Source of the DNA: Acidobacteriota bacterium
Lineage (GTDB): Bacteria; Acidobacteriota; Thermoanaerobaculia; UBA5066
Direction of reading: 5' to 3'
Length of the DNA stretch: 54,656 nt
Assembly: GCA_029567505.1 (NCBI GenBank)
Contig: JAKPXO010000456.1
Location: forward strand, 1-54,656
In this document: positions 26,579-37,000 of the stretch, piece after piece
Layout: every line of letters starts with the position of its first letter
How positions within the stretch are numbered: the first letter of the stretch is position 1
Program-made: the position numbers and the translations under genes
The notes under the pieces: generated by a model
Told to the model about the DNA's origin: nothing
Database searches by the model: none
The model's input: only the letters and a program-made list of their open reading frames with translations

Positions 26579-27570
26579 CGACGATCGTTCTCCCCGACGT
26601 GAGCTCGTCCTGGGCTCCCCTCTGCCCGCATCCCGAATGGGAGAGGATCTACGGTGGGCTCCTGTCGCGCTGCACGGCCTGCGGGCTCCACGCCACCTCG
26701 GAGCTGCCCGAGTTCGTCTACGACGAGACCTACTTCACCGAGGACGGCACGGCCGGCTACAACTTCGAGTCGGAATTCGCCCGCGCCCACGACGAAGCGC
26801 GTTTCGAGCCCGAGCTCCAGAGGATCGAGGCACGTGGGCTGAAGGGCAGCGTGCTCGACATCGGCTGCGCCAGCGGCGCCTTCCTGGCTCGCGCCCAGGC
26901 CCGGGGTTGGGAGGTCGCCGGGGTCGAGGTCGCGGATTTCGCCCGCGAGCGCACGTCGGCCCTGCTCGGCGTCCCCGTCGCGAGCTCCCTCGACGGCCTT
27001 CCGGCCGGCCGGCGGTTCGACGTCGTCACCCTCCACCACGTCCTCGAGCACATCCACGAGCCCCTGCCGTTCCTGAGGGACGAGGTGGCTCCCCGGGTCG
27101 GGCGCCTCCTCGTGGTGGAGGTCCCCAACTTCTCGTCCCTCGCCTCCCGCGTCCACGGACCGCGGTGGCGGGACCTTCGGCCGGACCAGCACGTCTTCCA
27201 CTACACGCCCTCGGTCCTCGCGAAGCTCCTCTCGCAGGCCGGGTTCCGTCCCGTTCGCGTGACGACCCTCTGGGAGCCCCTCTGGAGCCTCCGGACCGCG
27301 CTGAACTGCCTGCGGCTCCTGCCGGCCCTCGTTCGCCAGCCCCGGCACGAGGCGCCCCCGCCCGGAGCCGGCCCGGCCGAAGTGTCGGACCCGGCGTCGT
27401 ATCGCCGGCCCACCGGGCCGAAGCGCGTCCTGACGGAGGCCTCGCGCCTCGCCTTCCGGCCCTTGGTCCGCTCCCTCGAGCGGGCCGGCCTGGGCGAGCG
27501 GCTCGTCGTGGAGGCGGAGCCGCTCCCGGGCCCGTCGCGGTCCGACCCCGAGAGCGTTCCGAAGAGCTGA
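26575..27570 (+). CDS. Class I SAM-dependent methyltransferase with N-terminal CxxC segment
   Basis: 331 residues from GTG at 26575, which overlaps the ligase stop (GTGA) and has AGGAGGT upstream. The N-terminus has a Cys-containing knuckle (LSRCTACGLHATSE) followed by YDETYFTEDGTAGYNFE, as in zinc-ribbon methyltransferases found in polysaccharide loci. Motif I is LDIGCASGAFLARAQARGW (~residues 96-115), with acidic EVADFARER after strand 2 and motif IV TLHHVLEHIHEPLPFL. A long C-terminal extension (~230-331) contains TTLWEPLWSLRTALN. It probably methylates a sugar or nucleotide-sugar of the polymer. The acceptor is unknown. Confidence 0.85.
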   Translation: MTTIVLPDVSSSWAPLCPHPEWERIYGGLLSRCTACGLHATSELPEFVYDETYFTEDGTAGYNFESEFARAHDEARFEPELQRIEARGLKGSVLDIGCASGAFLARAQARGWEVAGVEVADFARERTSALLGVPVASSLDGLPAGRRFDVVTLHHVLEHIHEPLPFLRDEVAPRVGRLLVVEVPNFSSLASRVHGPRWRDLRPDQHVFHYTPSVLAKLLSQAGFRPVRVTTLWEPLWSLRTALNCLRLLPALVRQPRHEAPPPGAGPAEVSDPASYRRPTGPKRVLTEASRLAFRPLVRSLERAGLGERLVVEAEPLPGPSRSDPESVPKS

Positions 27571-27572
27571 CG

Positions 27573-29003
27573 GTGCGTTCGCTCCTCGCAAACGGGATCT
27601 CGATGCTGGCGGCACGGGTCCTCGTCCCCGTCTTCTCGTTCGCCATCAACGTCGGAATCGCACGGGCCTACGGCGCGGCGACGCTCGGCGTCTACATTCA
27701 CCTGCTGGCGCTCCTCCTGATCTTCCAGGCGGCCGCCAGCGCGGGGATGAACCTTCTCCTCACCCGGGAGCTCGCGACGAGGCCCGAGGAGTCCGCGGCG
27801 CACCTGGGGAGCGGGAGGTCCTTCGCTCTCCTGAGCGGCTCCGTCGCCACGCTCGCCTTCCTCGCCTACTCGGCCTTCCTGCTGCCCGAGGACCGGCTCC
27901 TCTCCGCCGCCGTCCTTTCGCTCACGATCCTCCCCTCGGCCTGGATCGCGACGCAGGAAGCGTTCTTCATGGCGACCCGGACCCACCACCGGATCACCGT
28001 CGTCTCCCTCGCCGAGAACGCGCTGAAGCTGGCGCTGGCCGTCGCGGCGTACCTGCTCGGGGCGGGCATCCTCGGGCTCTGCGCCGGAATCGCGGCGGCG
28101 CGGTTCCTGGCCCTCGGCGCGGGGTTCGTCCTGATGCGTCGGGCAGGAGCGCCCAGGACGGGGCGCCCGACGCTCGCGGGCGCGCTCGCCTTCGGCCGCA
28201 CGGTGGCCCCGTTCGCGGTCCTCTTCGCGCTCTCGATGCTCTACTTCCGGGTGGACGTGCTCCTCGTGGAGGCGCTGCGCGGGGAGGGAGACACGGGGAC
28301 GTACGGCGCGGCCCTCACCCTCTACTCGGTCGTCCTGCTCCTTCCCGAGAGCGCGATGGGCGCCGTCTACCCGCGTCTCGCCTCGTCCTTCCGGGCCTCG
28401 GCCGAGGGCTATGCCGAGGCGACGCTCCTCTCGTTGCGGCTCCTCGTCGTCGGGATCGTCCCCCTTTCGCTCTTCCTCGTCTGCTTCGCCGACCGCGTCC
28501 TGGGCCTCGCATACGGAGAGCGGTTCCTCTCCTCGGCCACGACGCTCCGCCTCCTCGCGGTCTCCCTGCCGCTCCACGCGGTGAACGGCGTGCTCGGGCA
28601 GGCCCTGCAGGCGGCCCGGCTCCAGGGCGCGATGCTCCGGATCGTCGTCCTCGGCCTGGCCACGCACGTGGTCGCCAACGTCGTCCTCCTTTCGCGCCTC
28701 GGGATCGAGGGAGCTGCCGCCGCCCTCTTCCTGTCGTCCTCGGTCGTCGCGCTCGGGGCCGCGCGCTGCTTCCATCGGAACGTGGCGCCGATCAAGCCCG
28801 GGGCGCGGCTCTTCGGGTCGCTCGCGACGATCGGCGGTCCGCTCGTCCTCGCCCTTCTCGCTCCCCCGATCTGGCGACCCGCCGCGTTCGCGGTCTCCCT
28901 TCTCGCTCTCTCGGCCGGGGCCATCTCCTTCCTCCTGCGCCGGTCCGACCTCGACCGGGTCGTCCAGGCCTTTCGCCCGCCGAAGCTGACGGTCGCCTCG
29001 TGA
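27573..29003 (+). CDS. Wzx-type oligosaccharide flippase (MOP superfamily)
   Basis: 476 residues from GTG at 27573, 2 bp after the preceding stop. Twelve to fourteen membrane segments. The N-terminal half matches polysaccharide biosynthesis flippases (SMLAARVLVPVFSFAINVGIARAYGAATLG, then IFQAAASAGMNLLLTRELA), and the segment SMLYFRVDVLLVEALRGEGDTGTYGAA is the typical MOP-family FxxDxxLL...YxxA signature before TM7-8. It would move lipid-linked repeat units from the inner to the outer leaflet of the cytoplasmic membrane for the adjacent polymerase. Its stop overlaps the next start by 4 bp. Confidence 0.9.
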   Translation: MRSLLANGISMLAARVLVPVFSFAINVGIARAYGAATLGVYIHLLALLLIFQAAASAGMNLLLTRELATRPEESAAHLGSGRSFALLSGSVATLAFLAYSAFLLPEDRLLSAAVLSLTILPSAWIATQEAFFMATRTHHRITVVSLAENALKLALAVAAYLLGAGILGLCAGIAAARFLALGAGFVLMRRAGAPRTGRPTLAGALAFGRTVAPFAVLFALSMLYFRVDVLLVEALRGEGDTGTYGAALTLYSVVLLLPESAMGAVYPRLASSFRASAEGYAEATLLSLRLLVVGIVPLSLFLVCFADRVLGLAYGERFLSSATTLRLLAVSLPLHAVNGVLGQALQAARLQGAMLRIVVLGLATHVVANVVLLSRLGIEGAAAALFLSSSVVALGAARCFHRNVAPIKPGARLFGSLATIGGPLVLALLAPPIWRPAAFAVSLLALSAGAISFLLRRSDLDRVVQAFRPPKLTVAS

Positions 29004-30205
29004 GGATTGCCGTCCTGCACCCCTACCCCGTGAGCGGGCGCGCGGTCGGCGGGGTGACCCGCCTCCACGCCCTCGTCCGCCACCTCGCTCCCCGCCACCG
29101 GGTCACCGTCCTCGCCCACGCCGGGGAGGACCCGGCCTCGGACGCCGAGGCCGTTCGCGAGCTCGCGGAGATCGGCGTGAAGCAGCTGCTCTTTCCTCGG
29201 CCCGGCGCGGGAGCGGTGAAACGCCTCTCGTGGGTCCTCGGCCGGTCCCCTTACGCCGTCGCGTACAACAGGAACCCGGGCCTCGCCGACGCCCTGGCCT
29301 CCCTGGAGCGGGAGGAAGGGCTGGACGCCGTGCACGTCGAGCTCTCGTACATGGCGCCCTTCCTCGCGAGGCTCCAGCCCCGGACCGTTCGGATACTGGC
29401 CGAGCAGGAGACGATGTCGCTCGCGCTCGACCGGCTCCGGAGGGTCCCGTTCGCGGGCCGGACCCCCTTCGAGCGCTACCTCCCGCTGGAGAAGGGGAAG
29501 GTGCGCCGCTTCGAGGCCGAGCACCTCCGCTCCTTCCAGCTCCTCTACGGCATCAGCGGCACGGAGGCCTCATGGCTGGCCGCGAGGACCGGACGCCGCG
29601 TCGGGATCCTGCCGCACGTCGTCGCAACGCGGACCTTCGTCCCCGCGGCCGGCGAGCCGACCGAGCCGACCGTCCTCTTCGTCGGGAACTTCCTCCATCG
29701 CCCGAACCTTCACGGCCTCACCTGGTTCCTCGAGAGCGTCTGGCCCGGGGTGCGGGCGGCCATGCCTCTCGCTCGCCTGGAGGCGGTCGGACCGGGGCTG
29801 ACCGAGGCCTGGCGACGGGAGCACGAGCGAGACGGCGTCCTCGCCCCGGGGCGCGTGGAGAACCTCGTGGAGCGCTACCAGCAGGCGGCCGTCTTCGTCA
29901 ACCCGATCCGGACCGGGGGCGGGATGAGGGGGAAGGTCCTCGAGGCCTTCTCCTGCGGGCGGCCCGTCGTCTCGACACCGATGGGGATGGAAGGGATCGA
30001 CGCGGAGCCGGGCCGGCATCACCTCGAGGCGGACGAGCCGCAGGACTTCGCGGGCGCGGTCGTCCGGTACCTGTCCGACGCCGGCCTCCGCCGCGCCCAC
30101 GGCCGGGCGGCCCGGGAGCTCGTGGACCGGCTCTACGACCCGTCCGTCGTCTTCACGCGCCTCGAGGACGACGCTCTCGAGGCCGTCTCGAGGAGCGGAC
30201 GCTGA
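29000..30205 (+). CDS. Glycosyltransferase, GT4-like (GT-B fold)
   Basis: 401 residues from GTG at 29000 (GTGA overlap with the flippase stop). The N-terminal Rossmann half has RIAVLHPYPVSGRAVGGVTRLHALVRHL. The C-terminal nucleotide-sugar half has TVLFVGNFLHRPNLHGLTWFL and, near residue 315, INPIRTGGGMRGKVLEAFSCGRPVVST, in which Arg/Gly-rich donor-phosphate contacts precede the Glu of the EX7E-like motif. This resembles the GT4 group often annotated as polysaccharide biosynthesis PEP-CTERM/XrtA sugar transferases. It adds one sugar to the lipid-linked repeat at the cytoplasmic face. Sugar identity unknown. Confidence 0.88.
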   Translation: MRIAVLHPYPVSGRAVGGVTRLHALVRHLAPRHRVTVLAHAGEDPASDAEAVRELAEIGVKQLLFPRPGAGAVKRLSWVLGRSPYAVAYNRNPGLADALASLEREEGLDAVHVELSYMAPFLARLQPRTVRILAEQETMSLALDRLRRVPFAGRTPFERYLPLEKGKVRRFEAEHLRSFQLLYGISGTEASWLAARTGRRVGILPHVVATRTFVPAAGEPTEPTVLFVGNFLHRPNLHGLTWFLESVWPGVRAAMPLARLEAVGPGLTEAWRREHERDGVLAPGRVENLVERYQQAAVFVNPIRTGGGMRGKVLEAFSCGRPVVSTPMGMEGIDAEPGRHHLEADEPQDFAGAVVRYLSDAGLRRAHGRAARELVDRLYDPSVVFTRLEDDALEAVSRSGR

Positions 30206-31197
30206 TGGCGGCCCCCGTCCGGCCGGCGCCGCCGGATGCGACGGCGCCGCGCCTCTCGGTCCAGGTCGTGACCTGGAACAGCGCGGACGTCCTCGACGCC
30301 TGCCTCGCGAGCCTCCACGCCCAGACGTCCCCGGCGATGGAGGTGATCGTCGTCGACAACGCTTCGACCGACGGCTCCGCGGAGGTCGCCGAGAGGTGGT
30401 TCGCGCGGGGGCTCCCGGGAACGCTCCGGCGCGAGAGCGGGAACACGGGCTTCTGCGCCGCGCAGAACCGGGCCCTCGAGATCTCCTCGGGCGACTGGGT
30501 GCTGTTCCTGAACCCGGACGCGGAGCTCCCGGCGGACTTCGTCGAGAGAGCGCTCGCCGTCGTCGACGCCCTCCCTCCGGACGTCGGGACCGTGGCGCCG
30601 CTGATCCTGCTGCCCGACGGACGGGTCGACAGCACGGGGATCGTCGTCGACCGCTTCGGCCGCGCGTACGACCGCGGGAGGGGTGAGCCTTCGGCGGACC
30701 GCTACCGGAGCGAGGAGGACGTCCCGGCCTGCACCGGCGCCGCGGCGCTCCACCGGCGCGAGATGCTCCAGGACGTGGCCGTCGGCGGGCTCGCGCTCGA
30801 CGAGAACCTCTTCGCCTACTACGACGACCTGGACCTCTCGTGGCGGGCGCGCCTGCGGGGCTGGAGGTGCCGGTACGTCCCGGCTCTGGTCGCGCGTCAT
30901 CGCCGGGCCGGCCGGAACTCCCTCCGCGCGATGGCCGACCGGCCCTCGCGCGGCAGCGAGCAGGCCCTGACGGTCCGGAATCGCTACCTCGTCATGGCCA
31001 AGTGCGAACGGTTCCGCGACTTGCTCGGCGCGCTCCCCTGGCTCGTCCCGTTCGAGCTCGCGCGGCCGCTGTTCCTCGCCTGGAACGCGCCCGGCGCCCT
31101 CCGCGGATACGCGCTCGCCGCGCGGGGGCTTCCCGAGGCGCTGCGCCAGCGACGGGTCATCCAGGCCGGCCGAGGAACGAGGAGGGGCCCGCGTTGA
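30205..31197 (+). CDS. Glycosyltransferase family 2 (rhamnosyltransferase-like)
   Basis: 330 residues from ATG at 30205, sharing one base with the preceding TGA. GT-A fold: LSVQVVTWNSADVLDACLAS, the nucleotide-binding VIVVDNASTDGS, and the metal-binding DxD-like FLNPDAELP. ENLFAYYDDLDLSWRARLRGW is the C-terminal acceptor/catalytic region typical of WcaA/RfbF-like rhamnosyltransferases (N-[FY]-x-Y-x-E/D-D-x-D). It is predicted to be cytoplasmic and to transfer a hexose or deoxyhexose. No terminal membrane segment is obvious apart from a mildly hydrophobic ALPWLVPFELARPLFLAW. Confidence 0.9.
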   Translation: MAAPVRPAPPDATAPRLSVQVVTWNSADVLDACLASLHAQTSPAMEVIVVDNASTDGSAEVAERWFARGLPGTLRRESGNTGFCAAQNRALEISSGDWVLFLNPDAELPADFVERALAVVDALPPDVGTVAPLILLPDGRVDSTGIVVDRFGRAYDRGRGEPSADRYRSEEDVPACTGAAALHRREMLQDVAVGGLALDENLFAYYDDLDLSWRARLRGWRCRYVPALVARHRRAGRNSLRAMADRPSRGSEQALTVRNRYLVMAKCERFRDLLGALPWLVPFELARPLFLAWNAPGALRGYALAARGLPEALRQRRVIQAGRGTRRGPR

Positions 31198-32300
31198 GAG
31201 TCCTCCAGGTGATCGACAAGTCCTTCCTCGGAGGCGGTCAGACCGTCGTCCGGCACCTCCTCGAGGGGTTCCGGGGGACCGACGTCGAGTCGCTCCTGGC
31301 CTGCCGCGACGGAGGCCCGCTCGTGGAGGCCGCCCGGGCGCTCGGGACGAGAGTCCACACGATCCCATTCGACAAGCGGTTCCGCCCCTCGGCGGCGCGG
31401 CGCGTCGCGGACCTCGTCCGGTCGGAGAGGGTCGACGTCGTTCACGCCCACGGCCTCGTCGCGGCCACGACCTGCTGGATGGCCAGGCGGCTCTTCGGGG
31501 CCCGTGTGCCGCTCCTCTATCACCAGCACGGCTTTCACCACCACAACTACGGCCCCCTCACGATCGGCCTCCGCCGGGCCGCGGAGAAGGCGATCTGCCG
31601 GAGGGTGGATCGGGTCATCCCGGTCTCGAGCGCGGACCTGGCGCTCCTCTCGAGCGGGGGCTACGCGCCGCGGGAGAGGCTGGAGCTCGTCTACTACGGG
31701 ATACCGGAGCCGCGCGCCACGGCGGAGGAGATCGAGGGCGCCCGGCGGGCGGCCCGCCTCGAGCCCGGCCGCCCCGTCGTGGGGCTCGTCGGAAGGCTGC
31801 ACGTCCAGAAGGGGGTCGACGTCTTCCTGGCGGCGGCAGCCCTCGTCCATGAGGCGCGACCCGACGCACAGATCGTCGTCGTCGGCGAGGGGGAGCTCGA
31901 GACCGAGCTCCACGAGCAGGGGCGACGGCTCGGCCTGAAGGACGCGGTCCGCTGGACGGGCGGACGCCCGAGCGCCCCTTTCATGCCGCTCTTCTCCGTC
32001 GCCGTCCTCTCCTCGCGCTGGGAGGGGCTCCCGCTCGTCCTTCTGGAGTACATGGCACGCTCCCTCCCGATCGTCACGACGGACGCGGAAGGCTGCCTCG
32101 ACGCGGTCGGGGAGACGGAAGCCCGGATCGTTCCCCGGGACGACCCCCGGGCCATGGCCGACGCCATCCTCGGGCTGCTCGGCGATCCGGTGTCGGCGCA
32201 CCGCCTCGGAGAATCCGCCCGGGCCCGCTTCGACGGAACGTTCGATATCGTGACCATGACGCGCCGGTTCGAGTCGATCTACCGGGAGGTCCTGAGGTGA
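31194..32300 (+). CDS. Glycosyltransferase family 4
   Basis: 368 residues from TTG at 31194, overlapping the previous stop (TTGA), with GAGGAGG 8 bp upstream to support this rare start. The N-half has LRVLQVIDKSFLGGGQTVVRHLLEGF and the VDVVHAHGLVAAT motif. The C-half has PVVGLVGRLHVQKGVDVFL (donor-binding GxLxxxKG) and the EX7E motif in SRWEGLPLVLLEYMARSLP. It is a retaining GT-B enzyme acting on the lipid-linked repeat unit. The following lipoprotein glycosidase gene overlaps it by 4 bp. Confidence 0.92.
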   Translation: MRVLQVIDKSFLGGGQTVVRHLLEGFRGTDVESLLACRDGGPLVEAARALGTRVHTIPFDKRFRPSAARRVADLVRSERVDVVHAHGLVAATTCWMARRLFGARVPLLYHQHGFHHHNYGPLTIGLRRAAEKAICRRVDRVIPVSSADLALLSSGGYAPRERLELVYYGIPEPRATAEEIEGARRAARLEPGRPVVGLVGRLHVQKGVDVFLAAAALVHEARPDAQIVVVGEGELETELHEQGRRLGLKDAVRWTGGRPSAPFMPLFSVAVLSSRWEGLPLVLLEYMARSLPIVTTDAEGCLDAVGETEARIVPRDDPRAMADAILGLLGDPVSAHRLGESARARFDGTFDIVTMTRRFESIYREVLR

Positions 32301-33976
32301 AACGCGCGGTCCTTCTCCTTCCGATGCTGACCGTGCTCGTCGCGGGCTGCGGGAAGAACCGGGCCTCGGCGTCCGGATCCGGCGTGGTGGCGGCGGCGCC
32401 CCAGACACCTCCGGCCGCACCGGAGCGTGCCAAAGTCACGATCGACGCCACGCGCGTCCTCAGGCTCGTGAGCCCGCTCCTGTTCGGTATGCACATCGAG
32501 TGGGTCGAGAACGGAAACGGGCTCCTCGAGGCCGATCGGCCCGCGCTCCGCTCCGAGGTCCTCGAGCTCCTCCAGCCGCTTCGCGTGCCGGCCTTCCGTT
32601 TCCCGGGCGGGATCCACGCCGACTACTACGACTGGTCGCTCGGAATTGCCGGCCCGAACCATCGGGGCTCGAGCCGGAACGCCTTCAACGGGCAGAGCCT
32701 GGAGCACCGCTTCGGCACGCCCGAGCTCGTCGCGCTGCTCGAGAAGACCGGCGCCGAGGCGGTGCTGACGGCGAACTACGGGACCGGCAGCGCCGAGCAG
32801 GCATCGGCCTGGGCGAAGCACCTCAGGTCTCTCGGTGCACGGGCGCGGCTCTGGGAGGTCGGCAACGAGATCTATCTGACCGGGCCGCGCGAAGGCGGAC
32901 CGAACGGCAAGGCCATCTACCGTCGGCCGGAGGAGTACGCGAAGGACTTCCCGCGCTACCGGTCCGCTCTTCGAGCGGTCTTTCCGGACGCGCTCGTCGG
33001 GGCCATCGGACACCTCGACACGGGCGCGTTCCCCCTGGCCCCCGAGGAAAGTCGCGACTGGACCGTCCGGATGCTGGAGTCCCTCGAGGGACCCGTCGAC
33101 TTCCTGGCCGTCCACAACGCCTACGCGCCCGTGATCCTCGACGACTCGGCCTCCTTCGCCGACGAGCGCGCGAGGGGCGAGGTCTACCGGAGCCTCTACG
33201 CGGGCGCGGCGGAGACCCGGGAGAACCTGGACCAGGTCCTGGAGACGCTCGCCCGCCTCTCCCCCGCGAACGCGAACGTGCCTCTCGCCGTGACGGAGTT
33301 CGGACCTCTCTTCGGCGTGAGCTCCCGGCGGGACCAGCACGCCATCTACGTCGACCAGTCGCGGACGCTGGCGGCCGCCCTCTACGTTGCGTCTCTCCTC
33401 GACGTCTTCCTCGGGGAGCCTCGGATCTTCCTCGCCTGCTACACGAACCCGATCCATCGCTGGTACGGGAGCCTCCTCACCGACACCGAGGCGGGGCTCG
33501 TCCGGACGCCGACCTATCACCTCTACTCGCTCTACCGCTCCCGCTTCGAGCCGGGTCTCCTCTCGACGGTCGTCACCTCTCCGACCTTCGACGCCCGTGC
33601 CAACGGGATCGTGAAGGCTCACAGCGGGCTGCCCGATCTCCTCGCGCGCGCGAGCCTGAGCGCCGACGGCAGCCGCCTGACGGCCCTCCTCGTGAATCGG
33701 AGCCTCGATCGGCCGCTCCGCACGGCCGTTTCCATGGCGGGCTTCGCGCCGCGATCGACCGACTGCCTCCTCCTGACGGCCCCTTCTCCGGCCTCGATCA
33801 ACGGGCCGGGGCTCACGACGACGACCCGGACCGGCGGCGAGGAGATCGCACCGAGGCCATGGCCATGCCCGGCTGGAAACCCCCTCGAGGTCGAGATCCC
33901 GCCAAACGCGATCCTGAGCCTCGTCGCCGAGCAGGCGCCGGCTCGCACGACCTCGGTCGCTCCTCCCCGCAAGTAG
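32297..33976 (+). CDS. Lipoprotein glycoside hydrolase, GH51/GH39-like (clan GH-A)
   Basis: 559 residues from GTG at 32297. The lipobox LVAGC gives lipidated C18. A TIM-barrel domain (~48-430) reads like alpha-L-arabinofuranosidases: FGMHIEWVENG, FRFPGGIHADYYDW, ANYGTGSAEQASAWAKHL, the acid/base E191 in LWEVGNEIYL and the nucleophile candidate E334 in AVTEFGPLF. A C-terminal beta-sandwich (~440-540) follows, as in GH51. It would act in the periplasm or at the cell surface. Lying in the glycosyltransferase run with 4-bp overlap, it probably edits or releases the polymer made here. A close-in-type paralogue is encoded at 38181-39767. Confidence 0.82.
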   Translation: MKRAVLLLPMLTVLVAGCGKNRASASGSGVVAAAPQTPPAAPERAKVTIDATRVLRLVSPLLFGMHIEWVENGNGLLEADRPALRSEVLELLQPLRVPAFRFPGGIHADYYDWSLGIAGPNHRGSSRNAFNGQSLEHRFGTPELVALLEKTGAEAVLTANYGTGSAEQASAWAKHLRSLGARARLWEVGNEIYLTGPREGGPNGKAIYRRPEEYAKDFPRYRSALRAVFPDALVGAIGHLDTGAFPLAPEESRDWTVRMLESLEGPVDFLAVHNAYAPVILDDSASFADERARGEVYRSLYAGAAETRENLDQVLETLARLSPANANVPLAVTEFGPLFGVSSRRDQHAIYVDQSRTLAAALYVASLLDVFLGEPRIFLACYTNPIHRWYGSLLTDTEAGLVRTPTYHLYSLYRSRFEPGLLSTVVTSPTFDARANGIVKAHSGLPDLLARASLSADGSRLTALLVNRSLDRPLRTAVSMAGFAPRSTDCLLLTAPSPASINGPGLTTTTRTGGEEIAPRPWPCPAGNPLEVEIPPNAILSLVAEQAPARTTSVAPPRK

Positions 33977-34033
33977 GAACGGGCCGGGGCGGGACAGCGC
34001 CGCGACGGGGCCCGGCCCGGCGGGCCGGCCTCA

Positions 34034-34053
34034 CGAGATGAGATAACATCTCG
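34034..34053 (+). promoter_or_regulatory. Inverted repeat covering the start region of the Asp-box gene
   Basis: cgagatg (34034-34040) and catctcg (34047-34053) are exact inverted repeats around agataa, ending 3 bp before the ATG at 34057. The repeat overlaps the candidate -10 box. It could be an operator or an RNA hairpin. Confidence 0.45.
34044..34049 (+). promoter_or_regulatory. -10 box (TAACAT) of the Asp-box gene, leaderless type
   Basis: TAACAT lies 7 bp before the ATG at 34057. No Shine-Dalgarno is present. It sits inside the inverted repeat 34034-34053 in a locally AT-rich island. Confidence 0.4.
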
Positions 34054-34056
34054 GAA

Positions 34057-37000
34057 ATGCTCCAAACGCTCCCCTGGCGCCGGCTTGCGCTGGCCGGCCT
34101 GTTCGTGGTTTTCCCGGCGGCCCGGGCACAGGAGCCGGGCTGGGAGGAGCTCGGACCGAGCTCGGTCGGCGGCAGGGTCTCCGCGCTGGCGGCGGACCCG
34201 CGCGACCCCCGGCATCTCGTCGTCGGGACCCCGGCGGGTGGCCTCTGGCGCTCCACCGACGGCGGGCAGGTCTGGCAGACGCTCGCGCCGTGGCTGGCGG
34301 CGACGCCCCTGAGCGCCGTCGCGATTTCCCCCGTCGACTCGAACGTCCTCCTTGCCGGGACCGGGGCACTCTCGGACGGGGGCTCGGTCTCCCCCGGGAT
34401 CGGGCTGATCCGGTCCACGGATGGCGGCACCTCATGGACCGTCGCCGGACCCATCGGCGCGGGTCTCTACGTCTCCGCACTCCTCGTCGACGACGCGGAT
34501 CCATCGCGGGTCCTCGTCGCCACCGACACCGGCGTGAAGCTCTCGACGGACGCGGGGACGACCTTCGCCGCGACCCTCGATGGGGATGCCGTGTCGATGC
34601 TGGTCCGTGACCCTCTCCGCGCCGGTTCGGTCTTCGCGTCGGGCCGGGGAGGCCTCTACCGGAGCGACGACCGCGGGAGCACGTGGGTGAGAACGGCCGG
34701 GTGGCCGCTCCGGGCCACCGACACGTTCGGGGTCGGGACGACGAGCGTGGCGGTGTCCGCGAGGACTCCGGGACTTCTCTACGCGACGATCCAGGTGCTG
34801 GGTGACCTCAACAGGACCGACCGGGCTCTCCTGCTGCGCTCTCGCGACGGAGGAACGACGTTCGAGGAGCTCGCGCCTCCTCCGTTCTGCACCTCCTGCG
34901 GATTCGCCCAGGCGATCGCGCTCGACCCGCTCGACGACGCGCGGATCCTCCTCGGCGGGGACGGGCTTTCCGTTTCGACGGACGCCGGAGCGACCTGGAG
35001 GGCCGTCACCGGGGACGCGGCCGGCGTGCACCGGATCCTGGTCCTCGCGGATCGGGTCCTCGTGGCGGGGACCTCGGGAGTCGCAACGCTCGACGCGGCC
35101 TGGTCGACGGCGACGTCCTCGAGCTACGGGCTCGCCGTCACCTCGATCACGAGCCTGGACGCCTCCCGCGAGTCGCCCCCTCGCCTCCTCGCGGGAACGG
35201 CCGACTCGGGCACCCTTCTCGCGGTGCCGGCCGACCCCGTCCCGGTCTGGCACGTCATCCACGGGAGGCGGGAAGCGGCGGGCCCGGCGCGCTTCGACCC
35301 CTTCGACGCCGACCGCCTCTACGTCTCCTCGACCGGGGGGCGCCTCTTCCGCTCCGACGACCGCGGAGTGAGCTTCCGCCCGATCGTCCAGGGGCTCGAC
35401 CTCGATCAGCCCGCCCCGACCGAGGCCCCCCTCGAGCCCAGCCCACTCGATCCCGGGACTCTCTTCACGGGCCGAATGCAGCTCTTCCGGTCGACCGATT
35501 CCGGCGACTCCTGGACCGGCTTCCGCCCCCCGGGGTCGCCGGAGATCACCCGGATCGCGGTGTCGCCGGTCCGCTCCGGCCGGGTCTACTTCGCCGTCGC
35601 CCTCGGAGCGAAGCTCTTCAAGGCCGACGGCATCGGCACGGACCTGATCACGATCAGCGACGACCCCGGACTCGCCGTCACGTCGCTCCACCTCGATCCG
35701 GACGCGGAGAACGTCCTGTACGCGACGCTCGCCGACCCTTCGTCCCAGACGGGGCGGGTCTTCAAGTCCTACGACTTCGGCCAAGCGTGGGAGGAGATCA
35801 GCCTTCCGGGCCTCGCGACGCCGAGCAGCATCGTCAAGGACGCGTTCGGAGCGCTCTACATCGGAACGTCTGACGGAGTCTGGCGCTCTCCCAACGACGG
35901 ATCCAGCTGGTCGGCGTTCCGCAACGGGCTCGCCGGCGCGGGGGTGAGCGCGCTCCGGGTGGCGGACGACACCCTCTTCGCCGGGACTTTCGGGCGCGGC
36001 GTCTTCCGGATTCCGCTGGAGGAGCTCGTGACGATCGACACGATCCCCTCCGGACTCGAGATCCTCGTCGACGGACAGGTCGTCACGACTCCCTACTACG
36101 CTCGCTGGGCCCGCGGGTCCGTCCATCGGATCGAGCCCGTCCTTTTCGAGAACGAGGACACCCGCCAGGTCTTCGTCTCCTGGAGCGACGGCGGAGCATC
36201 GAGCCACCCGGTCACGACGACGACCGGACGCGAGTGGTTCACGGCTGCGATCCGCCGATCGCACCGCCTCCGCACCGAGGTCACCCCGACCTCGGGCGGC
36301 TCGCTCGCTCTCGACCCGCCCTCGGCGGACGGCTTCTACGTCGAGAGGAGCTTCGCGACGCTCGTCGCGATCCCCTCTCCCGTGCACCGGTTCGCGGGCT
36401 ACTCCGGCGACGTGAGCGGGTCCGACGGCATCCTCGGCTTCGCGGTCATGGACCGCCCGCGCTCGGTGAAGGCACACTTCGAGCCGCTCCATCTCGTCGT
36501 GAAGAGCGAGCCCTCCGGCCTCGCCCTCGGCGTCGACGGGGCCTCGTCCACGACTCCCGCAACGTTCCAATGGGCGTCGGGCTCCGTCCACGTCGTCTCG
36601 GCCCCCGAGCTCGTCGATCGGGGAGAAGGCTCCCGGCCGCTCGCCTTCGATGGCTGGAGCGACCTCGGCGACCGGGAGCACAGCGTGGTGGTGCACCGCG
36701 ACACCTTCGTCACCGACCTCACGGCGCGGTACATCCCGACGATCACGACGCTCGCCGTGCCGGCGTCGGGCTCCGCCTTCCTGAAGACCACGGGCCAGGA
36801 CGACGCCCCGAGGCTCGCGGCGCTTCTCCTCACGCCCGCCACGGGCGCTCCGGCGCCGGAGGCGCTTCAGGTCCTGAGCGGCCGCCTCGACGGAACCGTC
36901 GTGACGGAGCTGGCGACCGTCTCCTCGGAGCCGCGGCTCCTGAGCCACGCCTACGTCGAGGAAGGGGGAACGGCGGGCCGGACCCGGATCACGGCGTATA

